The notes: generated from the sequence alone by a model not told the origin. 64,000 nt of DNA from Melitaea cinxia (GCF_905220565.1 NC_059403.1:2604001-2668000), one strand, 5' to 3'. Positions 23,001 to 34,439 are shown, numbered from the stretch's first letter. Made by a program: numbers and translations.

Positions 23001-26000
23001 AAATATCTCATAAATATAGCAGAATTTGACGGTAAAAAAGAATAATGAATCAAAAACTTTTTACTGTCGGATACTTTCATTCGTCAAATACCTTTATTCT
23101 CAACTGATAAAACAGCCCCGTAGTCACGTAGCATATCCTACTATCTTATTTTTCAATTCAATTTTAACTGTGAGGTATTATATTATAAGCAAGCTACTTG
23201 TGATTTATTGTATTATTATTAATATTCTCAACAAACAATGTCATCTTTCCTGTTTTTAATATTAGTATAGTTTCTCAATTATCTAACACGACATTAAAAT
23301 TAGAAACAAATTTACAATAAAATTAAGTAAACAAAATCCTTGCATCATTTTATAAATATTCTTATTTCTTAAGAGGATCTCCCTTCTCAATGTCCTTGAG
23401 CATTTAGACTTTGCATCACCCTACACACCCGCACTTCACCTGATCAGTGTTACGCATAGGTTATTAAACTCGGCCATCTACCGGCTCTAGCTTGTACTAC
23501 TAGGACATGCGATTGATCCGTTTCCTAGACCAAGAGCTTGCGTATAAGTTGTGATCATCCATAATTATTATTTATTTCTTCTTCTTGTCGTGTCGATCAT
23601 TTAGGCTCTAAAATTATATTAATTACTAGTTGTTACTTGTTGTTCAGTTCGCAGTTATAAAATAAATAAATTTCTAAAATAAAAGCCTAGCCTAAGCCGT
23701 AGTAGCCTAAGTTACTCCTTACTATATCAGCTATCTGCCAGTGAAAGTCCCGTTAGAATCGGTCCAGCCGTTTCAGAGATTAGCAGGAACAAACAGACAG
23801 ACAGACAAAAATTGTCAAAATGCTATTTTAGTATATGTATAGTGTATACATCCATATGCATTTAGTAAAAAGCGGTTATTTTAATATTACAAACAGACAC
23901 TCCAATTTTATTTGTATAGATATACTAAATTTATGTTTTATTCTATTATCGGCTCGGTGAAGATCGACCTTAGGTTCGGATCTTAGACCACAAACTAAGA
24001 AGCTTTACATTCGTACACAGCTCAAAATGAATAATTAAAATTATTTTTTTATTTGAAGTAAATACAATTGCAAAATTCAAGTGTCTGTCTGTTACATTTT
24101 TATGCATATCTTGGATTAAAAAAGTAAATAAATTTGCGCGTAAGCAAGAGCAGCGAGCGATGGCGAGCAACACAAGTTCACCGTACAAAGGCCTCTGGCC
24201 GTCTGCCGCGGGCCGCCCGTCGCCCGGCAACTAACCAGAAATTATATTTTTACGATTTCCTAATAAAATACTGCACTCAATAAAAAAACCCTTCTGTAGA
24301 ATTATTAAGTACAAGATTCTTAATTAACAAAAAAAAAAAAGAAATTCACTATTGTAAGTAGTGAAATTAGAAATCCTATACGATTTTTGTACGCGAAAGG
24401 AGGTCCAGGTGAACAATTATTTCTCTTTATTTAGAGAGTTTTATACAATTGTCTTAAGTCACAACGTAACTTTAACGTATACTTTATAGCACAGAAAACG
24501 ACCGAATTTTTCGGGGATCCCCTTAAGAATGCGCTTTTCATAATCTATTGTTTTTGCTTTCATAATGGATAGATTGGTTGACCTTCATAATTAAAAACAG
24601 CTTTATTCAAATAGGCCCCAAGAGCACTTTCGAATCGTCATTTTACAAATAAAAACTTTAAAAATAAATGATTATTTTTGTAAAAGTAAAGCTACAACTT
24701 AGCTTAGTTATGTGTTATAAATCACAATAATATAGATAGTTAATCTGTTGTAGGCATCAAGCATATGCAAAACACTGTAAAAAAACGATGATTCTCATAA
24801 TATTATATTTCGGATATAAGAAAAAAAAAATTGTAATAGATAATAATCGCTCGCATGTAACCTATTTGCAAGTGTCCATAGTGGTTTCACCCACTTGTTT
24901 TTGTGTTTATTTTTGTGTTTATTTGTATATCTACTAATAATCTACTGCTATAACAATTTTAGATACTTCAAACTTCGTCAAGCGTATGAAGAAATGAATG
25001 AAGCCCGTGAGAAGGAACAGCAAGAGAAAGAAAGGCGACGTCGGGAAGAAAGAGACAGGGAGCGTAGCATCCGTGGAGGGGGCTTGGGCTCCGATAGACG
25101 TGATCGAGAGAGAATGGAGAGAGATCGTGAGCGTGACAGAGACAAGGATCGTGACAAGGACAAGGAGAAAGAGAAAGACAAGGATAGAGACCGCCATAGG
25201 TAGTAATTAATTATAAGTTTAGGGATTCTATAATTCTTAATTTTTTTTCCATTTATTGTTTTAGAACTTTAATCGAAGTGTCAACCATGTGTGATAAATA
25301 TAATATCTATGTACAAGTATACATAGAAATACTGCCACAATTTTTTTCAAGTTTTTTTTTTTTTAAATAGAAATGTCACGTTTTAATTGAACAACATAAT
25401 CTTATGTCATAATAACTTACTGTGATTTTGTTGGTGACTTATCACTTGATACAGAATTCTCATCCTAGAGGCAAGTAACAGTGATGCTTTATCGAGAAAT
25501 ATTAATTATAGGTACTACGACTTAGAAACGTAGCTGTAAATTTGTAATCTCTGAACATTTATACTGTAAATATGAATGTGTAGTTTAAATATATTGTTTC
25601 TAGGTCTAACCGCGAGGAGCGGGGTGGTCGTGATCGTGATCGTGACAGGGAGCGCGAGCGTGACCGGGACAAGGACAGGGAGAGGGAGCGTGACAAGGAG
25701 AGGGAGCGTGATCGTGACAAGGACCGCGACCGTGAGCGAGACAGGAAGCACCGCAGGGAGCATCGTGAGTTTCTTGTTCTAGACTGCTACTGTAACATAT
25801 TGAATGTTCTGTATTTTCCAGCAGTGATGGTGATCCAGTGTGGGGATATATTAATACAAGTAAAGAAATATATAAATATGTAACAGTTTTTAATAAATGC
25901 ATGCTTGTAATGATGATCAACATCAGATAATAAATATTTAAAGTTTATTTAAGGTAATAGCCGAATTTTTTTAGTGTTATATCTGCGAGTTTTATGTGCT

Positions 26001-26267
26001 AAAATTAGTAAAGGTTCAATATATTGAACGATATGTATATAAGTTCAACATTTGGATCATTTAGTTGATAAGGGCATGCTACCTCTGTTGTATGTATGTA
26101 ACATTTTAAAATAAAAGTATTGGTACTCAGTTACTAATGTTAAGAGCAATAGTTAGTAGTTTGTAGACTTACGTCTTCTATAATTGAAGTCATGATGTAA
26201 AGTATACATTTATTTTATAGGTAACTCTCACGAGCGTCCGCGTCGGCGTTCTCGTGAGCGTCACTAG
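20004..26267 (+). CDS. Luc7l3: Luc7-like protein 3 (U1 snRNP-associated splicing factor), complete, 8 exons
   Basis: Exons 20004-20108, 20283-20478, 20806-20903, 21113-21264, 22524-22661, 24963-25199, 25604-25764, 26221-26267 (TAG) join in frame to 377 aa with GT-AG borders. The start MAVLAAAQLLDELMG matches the Luc7 N-terminus. The first zinc finger is C3H (C37, C45, C60, H64, in YCKYYMVKFCPHDLF), then a coiled coil (EEAQ/VEQAQGLMKLCDRLKEEKDQL), then the second, C2H2 finger (C203, C206, H222, H228, core CPVCGAFLIVGDAQ), the most conserved Luc7 block. Exons 6-8 encode a long Arg-Asp/Arg-Glu repeat tail ending RRRSRERH, typical of LUC7L3 (CROP). Family role: binds U1 snRNP and tunes 5' splice-site choice in the nucleus. 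The boundary of exon 1 (donor after GAA) is the best fit but residue 36 differs from vertebrate proteins. Confidence 0.92.
21500..22025 (+). mobile_element. Helitron-type repeat in the Luc7l3 intron
   Basis: The 3' end reads GGGTCAGCTAG then T (CTAG at 22022-22025), with a perfect hairpin just upstream (AGCCAC 21995-22000, GTGGCT 22009-22014). Upstream, 21690-21830 (CCTTTTATTTTCGTTGTATT, TTTCATCCTACTAT, GGCTAAAAGCACTG) matches 34440-34566. The 5' end is not clear. Confidence 0.6.
22690..22895 (-). repeat. SINE-like repeat B, degenerate copy
   Basis: In a Luc7l3 intron. Contains, in reverse orientation, the GGTCCACCTGATGG and ACTCACCACAGGAACACAAT blocks and a TTGCTTGCAGTATT block seen in the copies at 5070 and 29115. 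Confidence 0.6.
23690..23850. repeat. Unclassified lepidopteran repeat with CAGACAGACAG motif
   Basis: CGTTTCAGAGATTAGCAGGA followed by AACAAACAGACAGACAGACA and AAAATTGTCAAAATGCTA is a frequent lepidopteran repeat end (remembered). A related ending (AGACAAGCAGACAAACAGAC) occurs near 63895. It lies in the long fifth intron of the Luc7-like gene. Confidence 0.5.
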
Positions 26268-27510
26268 CGAATGACTGAGGTATCACAAAAGCGCCTCGAA
26301 ACGGTAAGCATATAAAATTGCAGTCATCATTTTCGTTTCCACAAATAACGCTCCTATATGGCATACAAGTCACTACTGAAGCCAATACGTTGACCAGACT
26401 ATGACATACTAACATACATGAACACGCCTCCCGAATTTTGATACAATATATAAGTATTAAATTAAACATTATTTTACAGCTTTAGTAACATACCAAAATA
26501 AAACTTCAGTTTATGGCATACTATGGGGAGTAATGCCCTGTTGCTCTTCTCGATTGTCGATAGTTGTCGTCACACCGACGGATTTGGCAGGTATTTGATA
26601 AGTATTATGAATAGCTGGAAGCCAAACACGTGGGCAAGGCTTTTGGTCAATCGCGTTCATTCATTTCATTTACAATGGCGACATAGTAAAGAAAATTGCG
26701 ATTGACCAACGTGATTAGAGATCAGCTGTCTGCATTGACGCCTTGTTGAGGTATTTTTAATGTATGTTTCGTCGTCGTGAATTCCAAGTTACTGCGGTCG
26801 AGTGCTGGTGCGGTTCGCGTATGACTTGCCAGGTATTTGTTAGGTTTTTCGGTTTTGGGAATTAGGTTCAATATATGGATAAAGTGCAGCAAACTTGACG
26901 TAGGGCAACACTGCATCTCCACAACATTGTCGATTCAGTTACGCCGTCGTTTTATACGCTTTCTATTAATTACGATGAAGGGACAAGTGAAGGGAGCATC
27001 TTCCATATGCTTCTCGTTTCACAAAACGGATGCTGTAATAACGTCATCTTCTGTGCATTTCCAGGTACCCTTATATGGCAACAAGAGATATTTAATCTTT
27101 CAAATCTTTTGATGATTGCAAATTAAAACGTGTATATTATCAACTTGATGCCATATTAACAATGTTATCTTATACCCTTCATCCCAAATGAAGTAAACTG
27201 ACAATGAGTGATAGACTTTAAAATTGTTAAATTTATATACATATATATAAAAAAAAGAAAATATCGCAGCCTTCATTGGACAGTATATTTCATGTTAAAT
27301 ATTGTCATATTCTCGTTACTAGCATATCGATGGACTTTTCAGTTGGCAAACAACATAGACGAAGATCGACATCGGCCTGCCGTCCCGACTGCAGAAAAAT
27401 AGGTACTTTTGAAATTAAAGACACCAGCCAGCCAGTGAAGAGACGAAGGATTCCGACCGCGACCGTCACTGTGGACATCGGTTTCGAGGTGACATAGAAT
27501 AAATAGTCTC
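26268..27510 (+). other. Luc7l3 3' UTR, with possible extra downstream exon
   Basis: After the TAG at 26267, a good donor (CGAAACG then GTAAGC at about 26303) could splice the 3' UTR. At 27307-27497 a GC-richer block opens after an AG and reads SVGKQHRRRSTSACRPDC in one frame before a TAG; AATAAA follows at about 27501. This block might be a 3' UTR exon or an alternative terminal exon of the Luc7-like gene. A perfect 12-bp inverted repeat (TTGGTCAATCGC at 26643, GCGATTGACCAA at 26698) lies between. Confidence 0.3.
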
Positions 27511-27519
27511 CTGTTAAAA

Positions 27520-28175
27520 ATAACAATTTTCTTATTAATTCCGCAATGGTTTATTCGAATGCATGTATCGTCTTGCGTTTATAAATAAACTTGTAATTAT
27601 TTCGAGTTAGATAATAAGTACGCGTAAAATGTAGCTACGTCGGCAAATGTTTTCTTCGTAGGAAGGTTTTTTCTGTAAACCAGATACCACGGAGTACTTC
27701 AGGTATTTATTGAACTTTTATTTTGTTTTAATTGTGATTAATTTGTTTCGTATGACTTAAAATGTGTGAACCAATAGGATTGTCCATATTAATATAATAA
27801 AACGATAGCATAGCAAAATTGTTTTTTATTTAAATAACCTTAGTGTAAGTGAAAATTAATGTTCTTAAAAGTACATGAGATTTATTATGTCTTTAACTGG
27901 TTAAAAAAACTGAAAATATAATTTAACGGAATATTGGACACAAATACAAAAATATCAAATCGCTTACAAATTATTTGAACAATACATACAATTTAATCTA
28001 ATTAAATTGTTTAGTAGTAAGTACATACGTCAAAGAAAGGTACTCGCCTACAAAATATTAAACATTTCGACATCATCTTTACTAGTAAGAAAGGGAACGA
28101 GTTTTTTTGAAACTAAGGATTTTTCTTTATAAAGCCGTTTGCTCTTTTTTATGAAAGTATATTTGCTTTAATAAT
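27520..28175. other. Intergenic, nothing recognised
   Basis: AT-rich sequence with AATAAA near 27797; no exon or repeat identified. Confidence 0.4.
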
Positions 28176-28179
28176 AAGG

Positions 28180-28632
28180 ACCTGGGTGACCGAGCTTAGC
28201 TCGGTATTTTTAGTAAATCGTCTTTTTTGAAAATCATATTTAAATACGAATTACGTATTGATAAAATATGAATTATATTTTTCGATTTTATTTTTTTTAG
28301 AAAAAAAAAGAAAAAAAACGCTAATCGATCTTGAATACGTGAGGATTCGAACCATGATCTTTTCGGCCGAGCGCGAACGGCCGATTTCCCCTGAGTTATT
28401 ACAACTTTATTGACATATGCGAAATTTACCTTCTTATTCTAACGATATTGTAGCCATTTTTTCATTGCCTAAAAACAGGGATAAAACTACATTTTCTAAA
28501 AATGAATCCTAGCTAGATTTATTTATCTCCCCCGTAATCCCCTGTATACTAAATTTCATGAAAATCGTTGGAGCCGTTTCCGAGATTCAGATTATATATA
28601 TATATATATACAAGAATTGCTCGTTTAATAGT
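28180..28632. repeat. Lepidopteran interspersed repeat (unclassified)
   Basis: Begins near ACCTGGGTGACCGAGCTTAG and ends ACAAGAATTGCTCGTTTAAT after a (TA)n run, ends that I recall from many lepidopteran genomes. In the middle, GAGGATTCGAACCATGATC resembles a reversed tRNA T-arm, and CGGCCGAGCGCGAACGGCCG forms a short hairpin. Confidence 0.5.
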
Positions 28633-29114
28633 ATAAGATAATAATAATGACATTTATTTCGAGATTAGCCCATTTAGTGTTAGCAACAATATTTTTTATA
28701 ACCTAGTGTTAGTACAATAACAGACAATAAATTTAAGGTAGTTCCATTTTTATATTTATAATTTTTTTTTTTTTGTCAAATCACACGAAGTTTTTCCAAT
28801 GTCGCAGCATTGGACTCTCCCATCTATCTACAAACACTTTCAGAATACTATTGTGGCTTAAATCTAACCTGAAAAACTACAAAAAAACCGAATGAAACCG
28901 TTGTCGGCGGGTCTAATGACTATTCATAAATTGAAAAAAAGTATTGTCGAATTGATTTAATTTTTTAAAAAGTAATGCTTCGCTATGTACTGATAGTATT
29001 CTTTCGATATTGAAATAAATCGCTAGATAAATGTTACGAGTGCCGTGTAAGAGGCGAGTTGATACTAAGGGCCTGTTTCACCAATTGTGGACAAAGTTTA
29101 TCCTGCAAATAAGT

Positions 29115-29404
29115 TTAACTGAGGCAGGGCACAGCAGGAAATTTTCTGCACAAATTTTGGAGCAACCCGACTTGGGAAGACCTTACAGAAGATCACAGCT
29201 TAATAATACTGCTTTCGAGCAGTGTTGTGTTCCTGTTGGTGAGTAAGGTGACCAGAGCTCCTGGAGGGAATTGGGGATATTGTTGGCACCGCGCTTGAGA
29301 TGCATCTGGTTTTTTAGGCGTCTATAAGATACGGTAATCGCTTACCATCAGGTGAGCCGTACGCTTGTTTGCCGACCTAGTTGTATATATAAAAAAAAAA
29401 AAAA
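29115..29404 (+). repeat. SINE-like repeat B, A-tailed copy
   Basis: Runs from AACTGAGGCAGGGCACAGCA through GACTTGGGAAGACCTTACAG, GGTGAGTAAGGTGACCAGAG and CTTACCATCAGGTGAGCCGT to CCGACCTAGTTGTATATAT and a run of about 14 A. No coding capacity. The A-tail indicates retroposition. No RNA polymerase III boxes are obvious. Confidence 0.75.
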
Positions 29405-29499
29405 CGTGTAGACCTTAACAGCCGGAGGTAGAATAGACCATTAGGGCCTGTTTTAGATGAATTAATAAACTACAACTTTCAGGTTAATGTTTTAATAAT

Positions 29500-29708
29500 G
29501 GCGGAGTAACCATCCAACTGCTGGCTTTGAAATACACAAGGCGAAGACGGGAAGCAGCGTCTTCGGTGCGACAAAGCCAGCCCTGCGGTCATCAATCCGC
29601 CTGCCTAGCGTGGTGACTATGGGCAAAACATGAGTTTACACCATTTTTGGCATGAACTTGTGGAGGCCTATGTCCAGCTGTGGACTGTATTAGGCTGAAG
29701 TGGTGAAC
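29500..29708 (+). mobile_element. Short RTE derivative (5' part fused to 3' end), 5'-truncated
   Basis: CATCCAACTGCTGGCTTTGA (RTE 5' region), then CTAGCGTGGTGACTATGGGC, then directly GAACTTGTGGAGGCCTATGT and TCCAGCTGTGGACTG, the RTE 3' end. About 2.9 kb of the long element's body is absent. Confidence 0.8.
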
Positions 29709-29719
29709 AATTATGTTAA

Positions 29720-30355
29720 AGATCAATCATTGGGTATTGTAAATCGACAAAGAAAAAATCTAAAAAAAATGCTTGTAATTGTATACCAATACGTAACAAG
29801 ACAAAATAATTTAATCATATTTAAAAGACAATAATACTGCGAACTAACATTATAGGTTAACCAACGTCATGAGTATCATAAAATACAGTGGCTTATTTCA
29901 TATTCCATCATTGTTTTCCAAAATATGAATAGAACACAAATATTATGAACTCTAAAGAAGCAAGGCGCAGTCAGTAATAATTTAAAATAAATAAAAACGG
30001 TACCGAATTTTTTACGGTATTTCAAGTTCTTCCCTGGACCCATTCGTTCAGGTTCAGTTCCATTTATTATTTATAATCTGTGCTTAAAACTATAACATTT
30101 GACAATTTAAGATTGAGTTTATTGGTTATACTCGGTTTATAAACATTTAATCAAACGAGATATTTATTTCTTTTAAAATCAATACAGTACTAACTTCCGA
30201 TAATCCAGTAGTGTAAATTATATTCTGATTAATAAGGTGCTTTATTTATACTAAGGTAATATATAAAGTTTCATTTACAAATCGTCAAATAGAGAAAAAA
30301 ATATTTCAAAGCTTACATAAAATTTCTTTAGTATTTTAATATTTATAGCTGAATA
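29720..30355. other. Upstream region of the Gemin7-like gene
   Basis: AT-rich, no repeat or coding sequence recognised. The promoter of the small gene at 30356 should lie here; no clear core motif is visible. Confidence 0.4.
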
Positions 30356-31081
30356 ATGGTTTCCGAAAGTGAGTCGTTGTCACCTCAAGAAGCAAGAGCC
30401 CAATTAAGAGAATCTTTTCTAAGAGCTATAGATGAGTTAAAAGGTGAAATATGATATTATGTATTTAGCTGTTTTCCCTAATTTCTGATACCTATATTTA
30501 TGTGTTAAGTTCATCCCGTTTTTTTTAAACATCTAATACTATATGCAAATATAAACAGGGTACAATTTGCAGTTTTATACAGTAATCTTTTCACAATGAT
30601 TGAGAGTGCACATTTTACTGAAATAAAAAAAAAAATGATGCTTGTTTTGTTTTAAATATATAACCTTTGTTGTATGCATTTGATTTTGTTTGGTTTTGCT
30701 CCTAATTGAAAATGATAAACTTTAATTTTATCTTTTTTTTTCATTAGGACTACAATATTAAGACTTCTTTGGATAATAATCAATGTTTTCAAAGTTCCAA
30801 TGCATAAAATATATTAAGATATTGATTATCAATTTTTCACAATAATTAATGAATTAATTTTTCAATAGTTCAAAAATATTACAGGTGAGTCATGTCAAAT
30901 TCTCACATATGAATGTACAAAACTTGACTGCACATTCTCAAGATGGAAACCGGATGGTTCAGAAATGTTAGTCCATGATTTGAATACTCCAGCGAATATA
31001 AAAATGTCATCAGCAATCATTAGAACTCCTGATGTCATAACAATGAAATTTGAAAAAGCTCTCGAGTTACCCTTTCAATGA
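30356..31081 (+). CDS. Gemin7: Gemin7-like SMN-complex subunit, complete, 2 exons
   Basis: Exon 1 is 30356-30443, exon 2 is 30885-31081 (TGA); a phase-1 GT-AG intron joins them to 94 aa. The N-terminal segment SPQEARAQLRESFLRAIDEL strongly recalls the helix that opens vertebrate Gemin7 (arrangement QRARAALRERYLRS, from memory). The rest has the strand pattern of an Sm-like fold: SCQILTYECTKLDCTF, then LNTPANIKMSSAIIRTPDVI and TMKFEK, matching the Gemin7 C-terminal half in order and spacing. Gemin7 pairs with Gemin6 in an Sm-like heterodimer and helps the SMN complex load Sm rings on snRNAs in the cytoplasm (family knowledge). The protein is shorter than the human form (about 131 aa), mostly at the N-terminus. 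Poly(A) signals AATAAA lie near 31197 and 31342. No ORF over 60 codons exists here, so simple ORF scans miss it. Confidence 0.78.
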
Positions 31082-31084
31082 AGT

Positions 31085-31635
31085 ACCAACTTTGTATATA
31101 GAAAAAAAAAAAAAAATTAATTAAGTTATCATAACATGATATTGTGAAAGTATTTTACATTTCTTTATCTGATTTTTTGGGAACTATAAATAAGAGAATA
31201 AATTTTGTACTATTTAAATTGTAAGATTTTGTATTAATCAATAGACTTATATTATGCATGCAATTGAATTAAATGTTGCAATACTTTTCTGAGCAATTGT
31301 TACAGTGTTGTGTAACTGACCCATAAAATAATTAAAATTGTAAATAAAAATATATTAAAACCTTATTTTTTTATTTATTCGGAAATCAAATATTTTAAGT
31401 TATTTAAAATCGCAAAATAAAAATTAATGTGAACGACACACAACCGATGACGCTCGATACGACTATCCCCGCGCTGGTCCCCTAGCTGTCACCCACTGTT
31501 ACTATACATAATCAGTTGTTACAATGTTATAGGTACATAATATATTCAGGAATTAACAGAAATATTATTTATGTAGTTATCTACATAATAAAATATATTA
31601 AAATACTTAAAGTAGTGTGTATTGTGTATAATATA
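31085..31635. other. 3' flank of the Gemin7-like gene
   Basis: Contains the likely 3' UTR and poly(A) signals (AATAAA near 31197 and 31342), then AT-rich DNA with no recognised feature. Confidence 0.4.
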
Positions 31636-31639
31636 ATAA

Positions 31640-32680
31640 TTGTGTTTGCAGGCAAACGAAGAAAAACTGACTTCAATTAGGTAAATCGACAAGTAATACA
31701 ACGTAGGTAGAAAAAATAGTCAAGTCAAAGATTATTCCAAAAGTTGTAATCAGATCTCGATGAAATTTTAATGTGACCACAGGCTTTCGATTAAATTAAA
31801 TCTCATCAAAATCGGTACTACACCCAGTAAAAAGTTATGCGGATTTTCGAGAGTTTCCCTCGATTCCTCTGGGATCCCATCATCAGATCATATCTATATC
31901 TATCATTACATAGTATAAAACAAAGTCGCTTGTTTCGCTACGTCCCTATGTATGCTTAAATCTTTAAAACTGCGCAACGGATTTTGATGCGGTTTTTTTA
32001 ATAGATAGAGTGATTGAAGAGGAAGGTTTATATGTATAATAACATCCATTAAATAGTGGAGAAATACTGTTATTTTTGAAGTTTCTAATGTGATGTCGTA
32101 AATAATTACATTTTTTCCGCTTACATTGCAAACGCAGCCTGAACCCTACGAGATTTATCAAAATAATGTACTAAGTATTGTATACATTGAAGAGGTGTAC
32201 AGAAAACTCCGCTATGGTATATGTCTGTCTACCTCTTATGGATATCCCACAATAACATTTTTTTTTCATTTACTTTTTACGACAAATAATGGCTAATTTT
32301 CAAAGCGATTTTAACCAATACATCATTAATTCTGATCTAATTAAATACCTTAAACATTGTTGATTTAATATAGATCTATATAGCATATGATTTAAATTAA
32401 TATTTTCGAAGATATTACAGATTTAAAAATTGCGGTACGTAGCGTTTGCGGCGGTTCCGGCCGGCTTTTACTCTAAAGTTAATGCGTGCGGATCACGGGC
32501 AGTAATGAATAAATCAAACCTACTAGATCGATTTTAATTATTTTTTCAGTGAATGACATAGGCTATAATTATATTTTATACCCGTGCGAAGCCGGAGCGG
32601 GTCGCTAGTATATATATATATATGTATATACGGTCGAATTGAGTAACCTCCTCCTTTTTTTGAAGTCGGTTAAAAACTTG
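31640..32680 (+). repeat. ACCGACTTC repeat split by a Helitron
   Basis: The left part 31640-31898 opens with GCAAACGAAGAAAAACTGAC and runs to the GGATCCCATCATCAGATCAT block; the right part 32625-32680 (GGTCGAATTGAGTAACCTCC to GAAGTCGGTTAAAAA) is the normal right end. Sequence between them is the Helitron listed next. Confidence 0.75.
31899..32608 (+). mobile_element. Non-autonomous Helitron nested in the ACCGACTTC repeat
   Basis: 5' border TCTATCATTACATAGTATAA, 3' border GGAGCGGGTCGCTAG followed by T, i.e. TC...CTAG. CCCG (32581) and CGGG (32598) can pair just inside the 3' end. Internal phrases such as CGCAACGGATTTTGATGCGG and GATATTACAGATTTAAAAA are familiar from lepidopteran Helitrons (remembered). 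About 710 bp, no protein coded. An alternative start is 31893. Confidence 0.7.
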
Positions 32681-32689
32681 GAGTAGTGT

Positions 32690-33135
32690 GTATATTTAAA
32701 TCTAATTCACATAATTGATACGACCTTATATCACCCCTGCAAAGACGGGGTGGTTCATTAGAACAGATGATAACGTGAAGTTAACAGAAAACCCACTTGA
32801 ACTAGCATCTATCAAACCTTTTGCTATGTAAATAAGAATAGGCCGCGATTCGTAGGCCACGGACCTGTTGCTGAATCGATTCGAAAGCTTTGTGGCGGCC
32901 GTGGCGCACGCTCCACCGATCGCTTTATATCCAAGTTTGTCATCGATTTGAGTGATTGGCTTCGTGTCGAGGAATTTGTACCTATCGTGAGTTTTATAAA
33001 TGCGACAACCGTATTTTAAGCTATTGCATTAAATTTAACAATTAATGATTCATTTATTATGTCGAAGCTAAGATATACTCGGGATAATAGGTTTTAGAAA
33101 TGCCTGCTCAAAAAGCACTTAATTCCTTAATTAAC
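32690..33135. other. Non-coding stretch, nothing recognised
   Basis: Includes a GC-richer patch near 32840-32990 but no long open frame, RNA gene or known repeat. Confidence 0.4.
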
Positions 33136-33138
33136 AAA

Positions 33139-33562
33139 ACTCCGGCCAAGTGCGAGTCGTATTCGCACACCGCGGGTTCCGTACAAACAAAATTGTTAAA
33201 AATATTTTTATTATAGGTATGATGTAACCGAAATTCATACTTTTTGCAATTTTTCCTTTATCTGTGCTATTAGACGTTGCTTTTTACCAAATTCTGAGTT
33301 CACCAGAAGTAATACCATGCAGGTTTTTATTCCCTTGCGGGTGTCGAAAATTTGAACCAAAAACGCCTGAATATTTTGGTTGCGTTGGCTTGAGAGTTTG
33401 ATTTATTCACAGCTCCAAAGGACAGAAGACTTCAGTATTTAATATGAATTTCAGCTTTGTATCTACTACTACGCGTTCCTGAGAAACAGGGTCTTGACAG
33501 ACAGACGGTCAACAAAGTGATCCTATAAGGGTTCCGTTTTTTTGTGAGGCACGGAACCCTAA
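33139..33562. repeat. Lepidopteran repeat with inverted GGGTTCCGT / ACGGAACCCT blocks
   Basis: Opens with CTCCGGCCAAGTGCGAGTCG and GGGTTCCGTAC, and ends with AGGGTTCCGTTTTTTTGTGA and ACGGAACCCTAATAA (33551). Near the end comes ACAGACAGACGGTCAACAAA. About 420 bp, non-coding. A widespread lepidopteran repeat by recollection; class uncertain. Confidence 0.65.
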
Positions 33563-33863
33563 TAATTAAAAATGGCTCTTAATTATTTTAGGATCCTTGG
33601 TCGGTCACTTCAGAAATAACAAATGTCAAAGTCTTTAGTATTATATTTAAATAACGTCAAACCTAGAATGTACAGAAACCTTTGAACGTATGGCTCTATC
33701 AAATTAGATTCAAAGGTCATGAACGAAGTTGTAGGTGCAGATCATTTGATATAAAGTCATATCACGTTGTCTATCTCTGTACTTATAAATAAAAATGAAT
33801 TGCAGAAATGTTTGTAAACGCATAACATTCGAACGACTGCACAAATATAATTATTTACTCGCA

Positions 33864-34018
33864 TACGAAAAAAAAACCGACTTCAATTACTTACATCGAC
33901 AAGTAATACTCGTACAACGTAGGTATAGTAGGTACAGTAAATACGCGTCATTAAAGATTAATTAAAATTAGAGCTCACTTAAATTTAAATGGACCACAAG
34001 ATAATTATTAGCGTTCGA
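33864..34018 (+). repeat. ACCGACTTC repeat, left fragment
   Basis: CGAAAAAAAAACCGACTTCA, ACATCGACAAGTAATAC and CAACGTAGG are the left end of the family; the rest of the element is missing and the sequence passes into a SINE at about 34040. Confidence 0.7.
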
Positions 34019-34039
34019 CAAAAACGCCAATATAAATGT

Positions 34040-34125
34040 TTGTCATGAGAGGGATCGAACCCGCGACCGCTACCGTAACAACCAGTGCTGTGACCGTTGC
34101 GCCAACGCATCGTCGAAATAAGAAC
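34040..34125 (-). repeat. tRNA-derived SINE A head
   Basis: On the minus strand: GTTGGCGCAACGGTCACAGC (A-box region) and CGCGGGTTCGATCCCTCTCA (B box). The anticodon arm does not fold properly, so it is a SINE head and not a tRNA. Same family as 50545-50880. Confidence 0.7.
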
Positions 34126-34439
34126 TCCAGTTTCGATTAAACGTTCTTTGAAAAGTCAAATTTAAATTGTATTGTAAAACAATTAGACCAGTGCAGGTAG
34201 CTTATAAAACCCGCTTAAAAAAATAATTAAATAAATTGTAGGATGAACACTCAAACACAAAAAACTCAAACCATTATTTACCACAGTAATGTATATTTTT
34301 TAAACTATCAGAAAGTAGAGATTTCAAAGAATAAAAAGTCCACCAACTTTTTAAAAAACTTTGATATATTGACGTGCGATTTTGCGATTGAAAATGAGGG
34401 TGCTTTTTCGATATTGAGGTGAAAATAAAGTGAAAAATA

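Noticed and set aside
24934..25197. Leucine-rich minus-strand frame resembling membrane segments
   Set aside because: Antisense of Luc7-like exon 6, where Arg/Glu/Asp/Lys codons read as Leu/Ser/Val.
25606..25923. 105-codon minus-strand frame rich in His, Pro and Cys
   Set aside because: Antisense of the Arg-Asp/Glu repeat exon of the Luc7-like gene; its composition is a by-product of the repeat.
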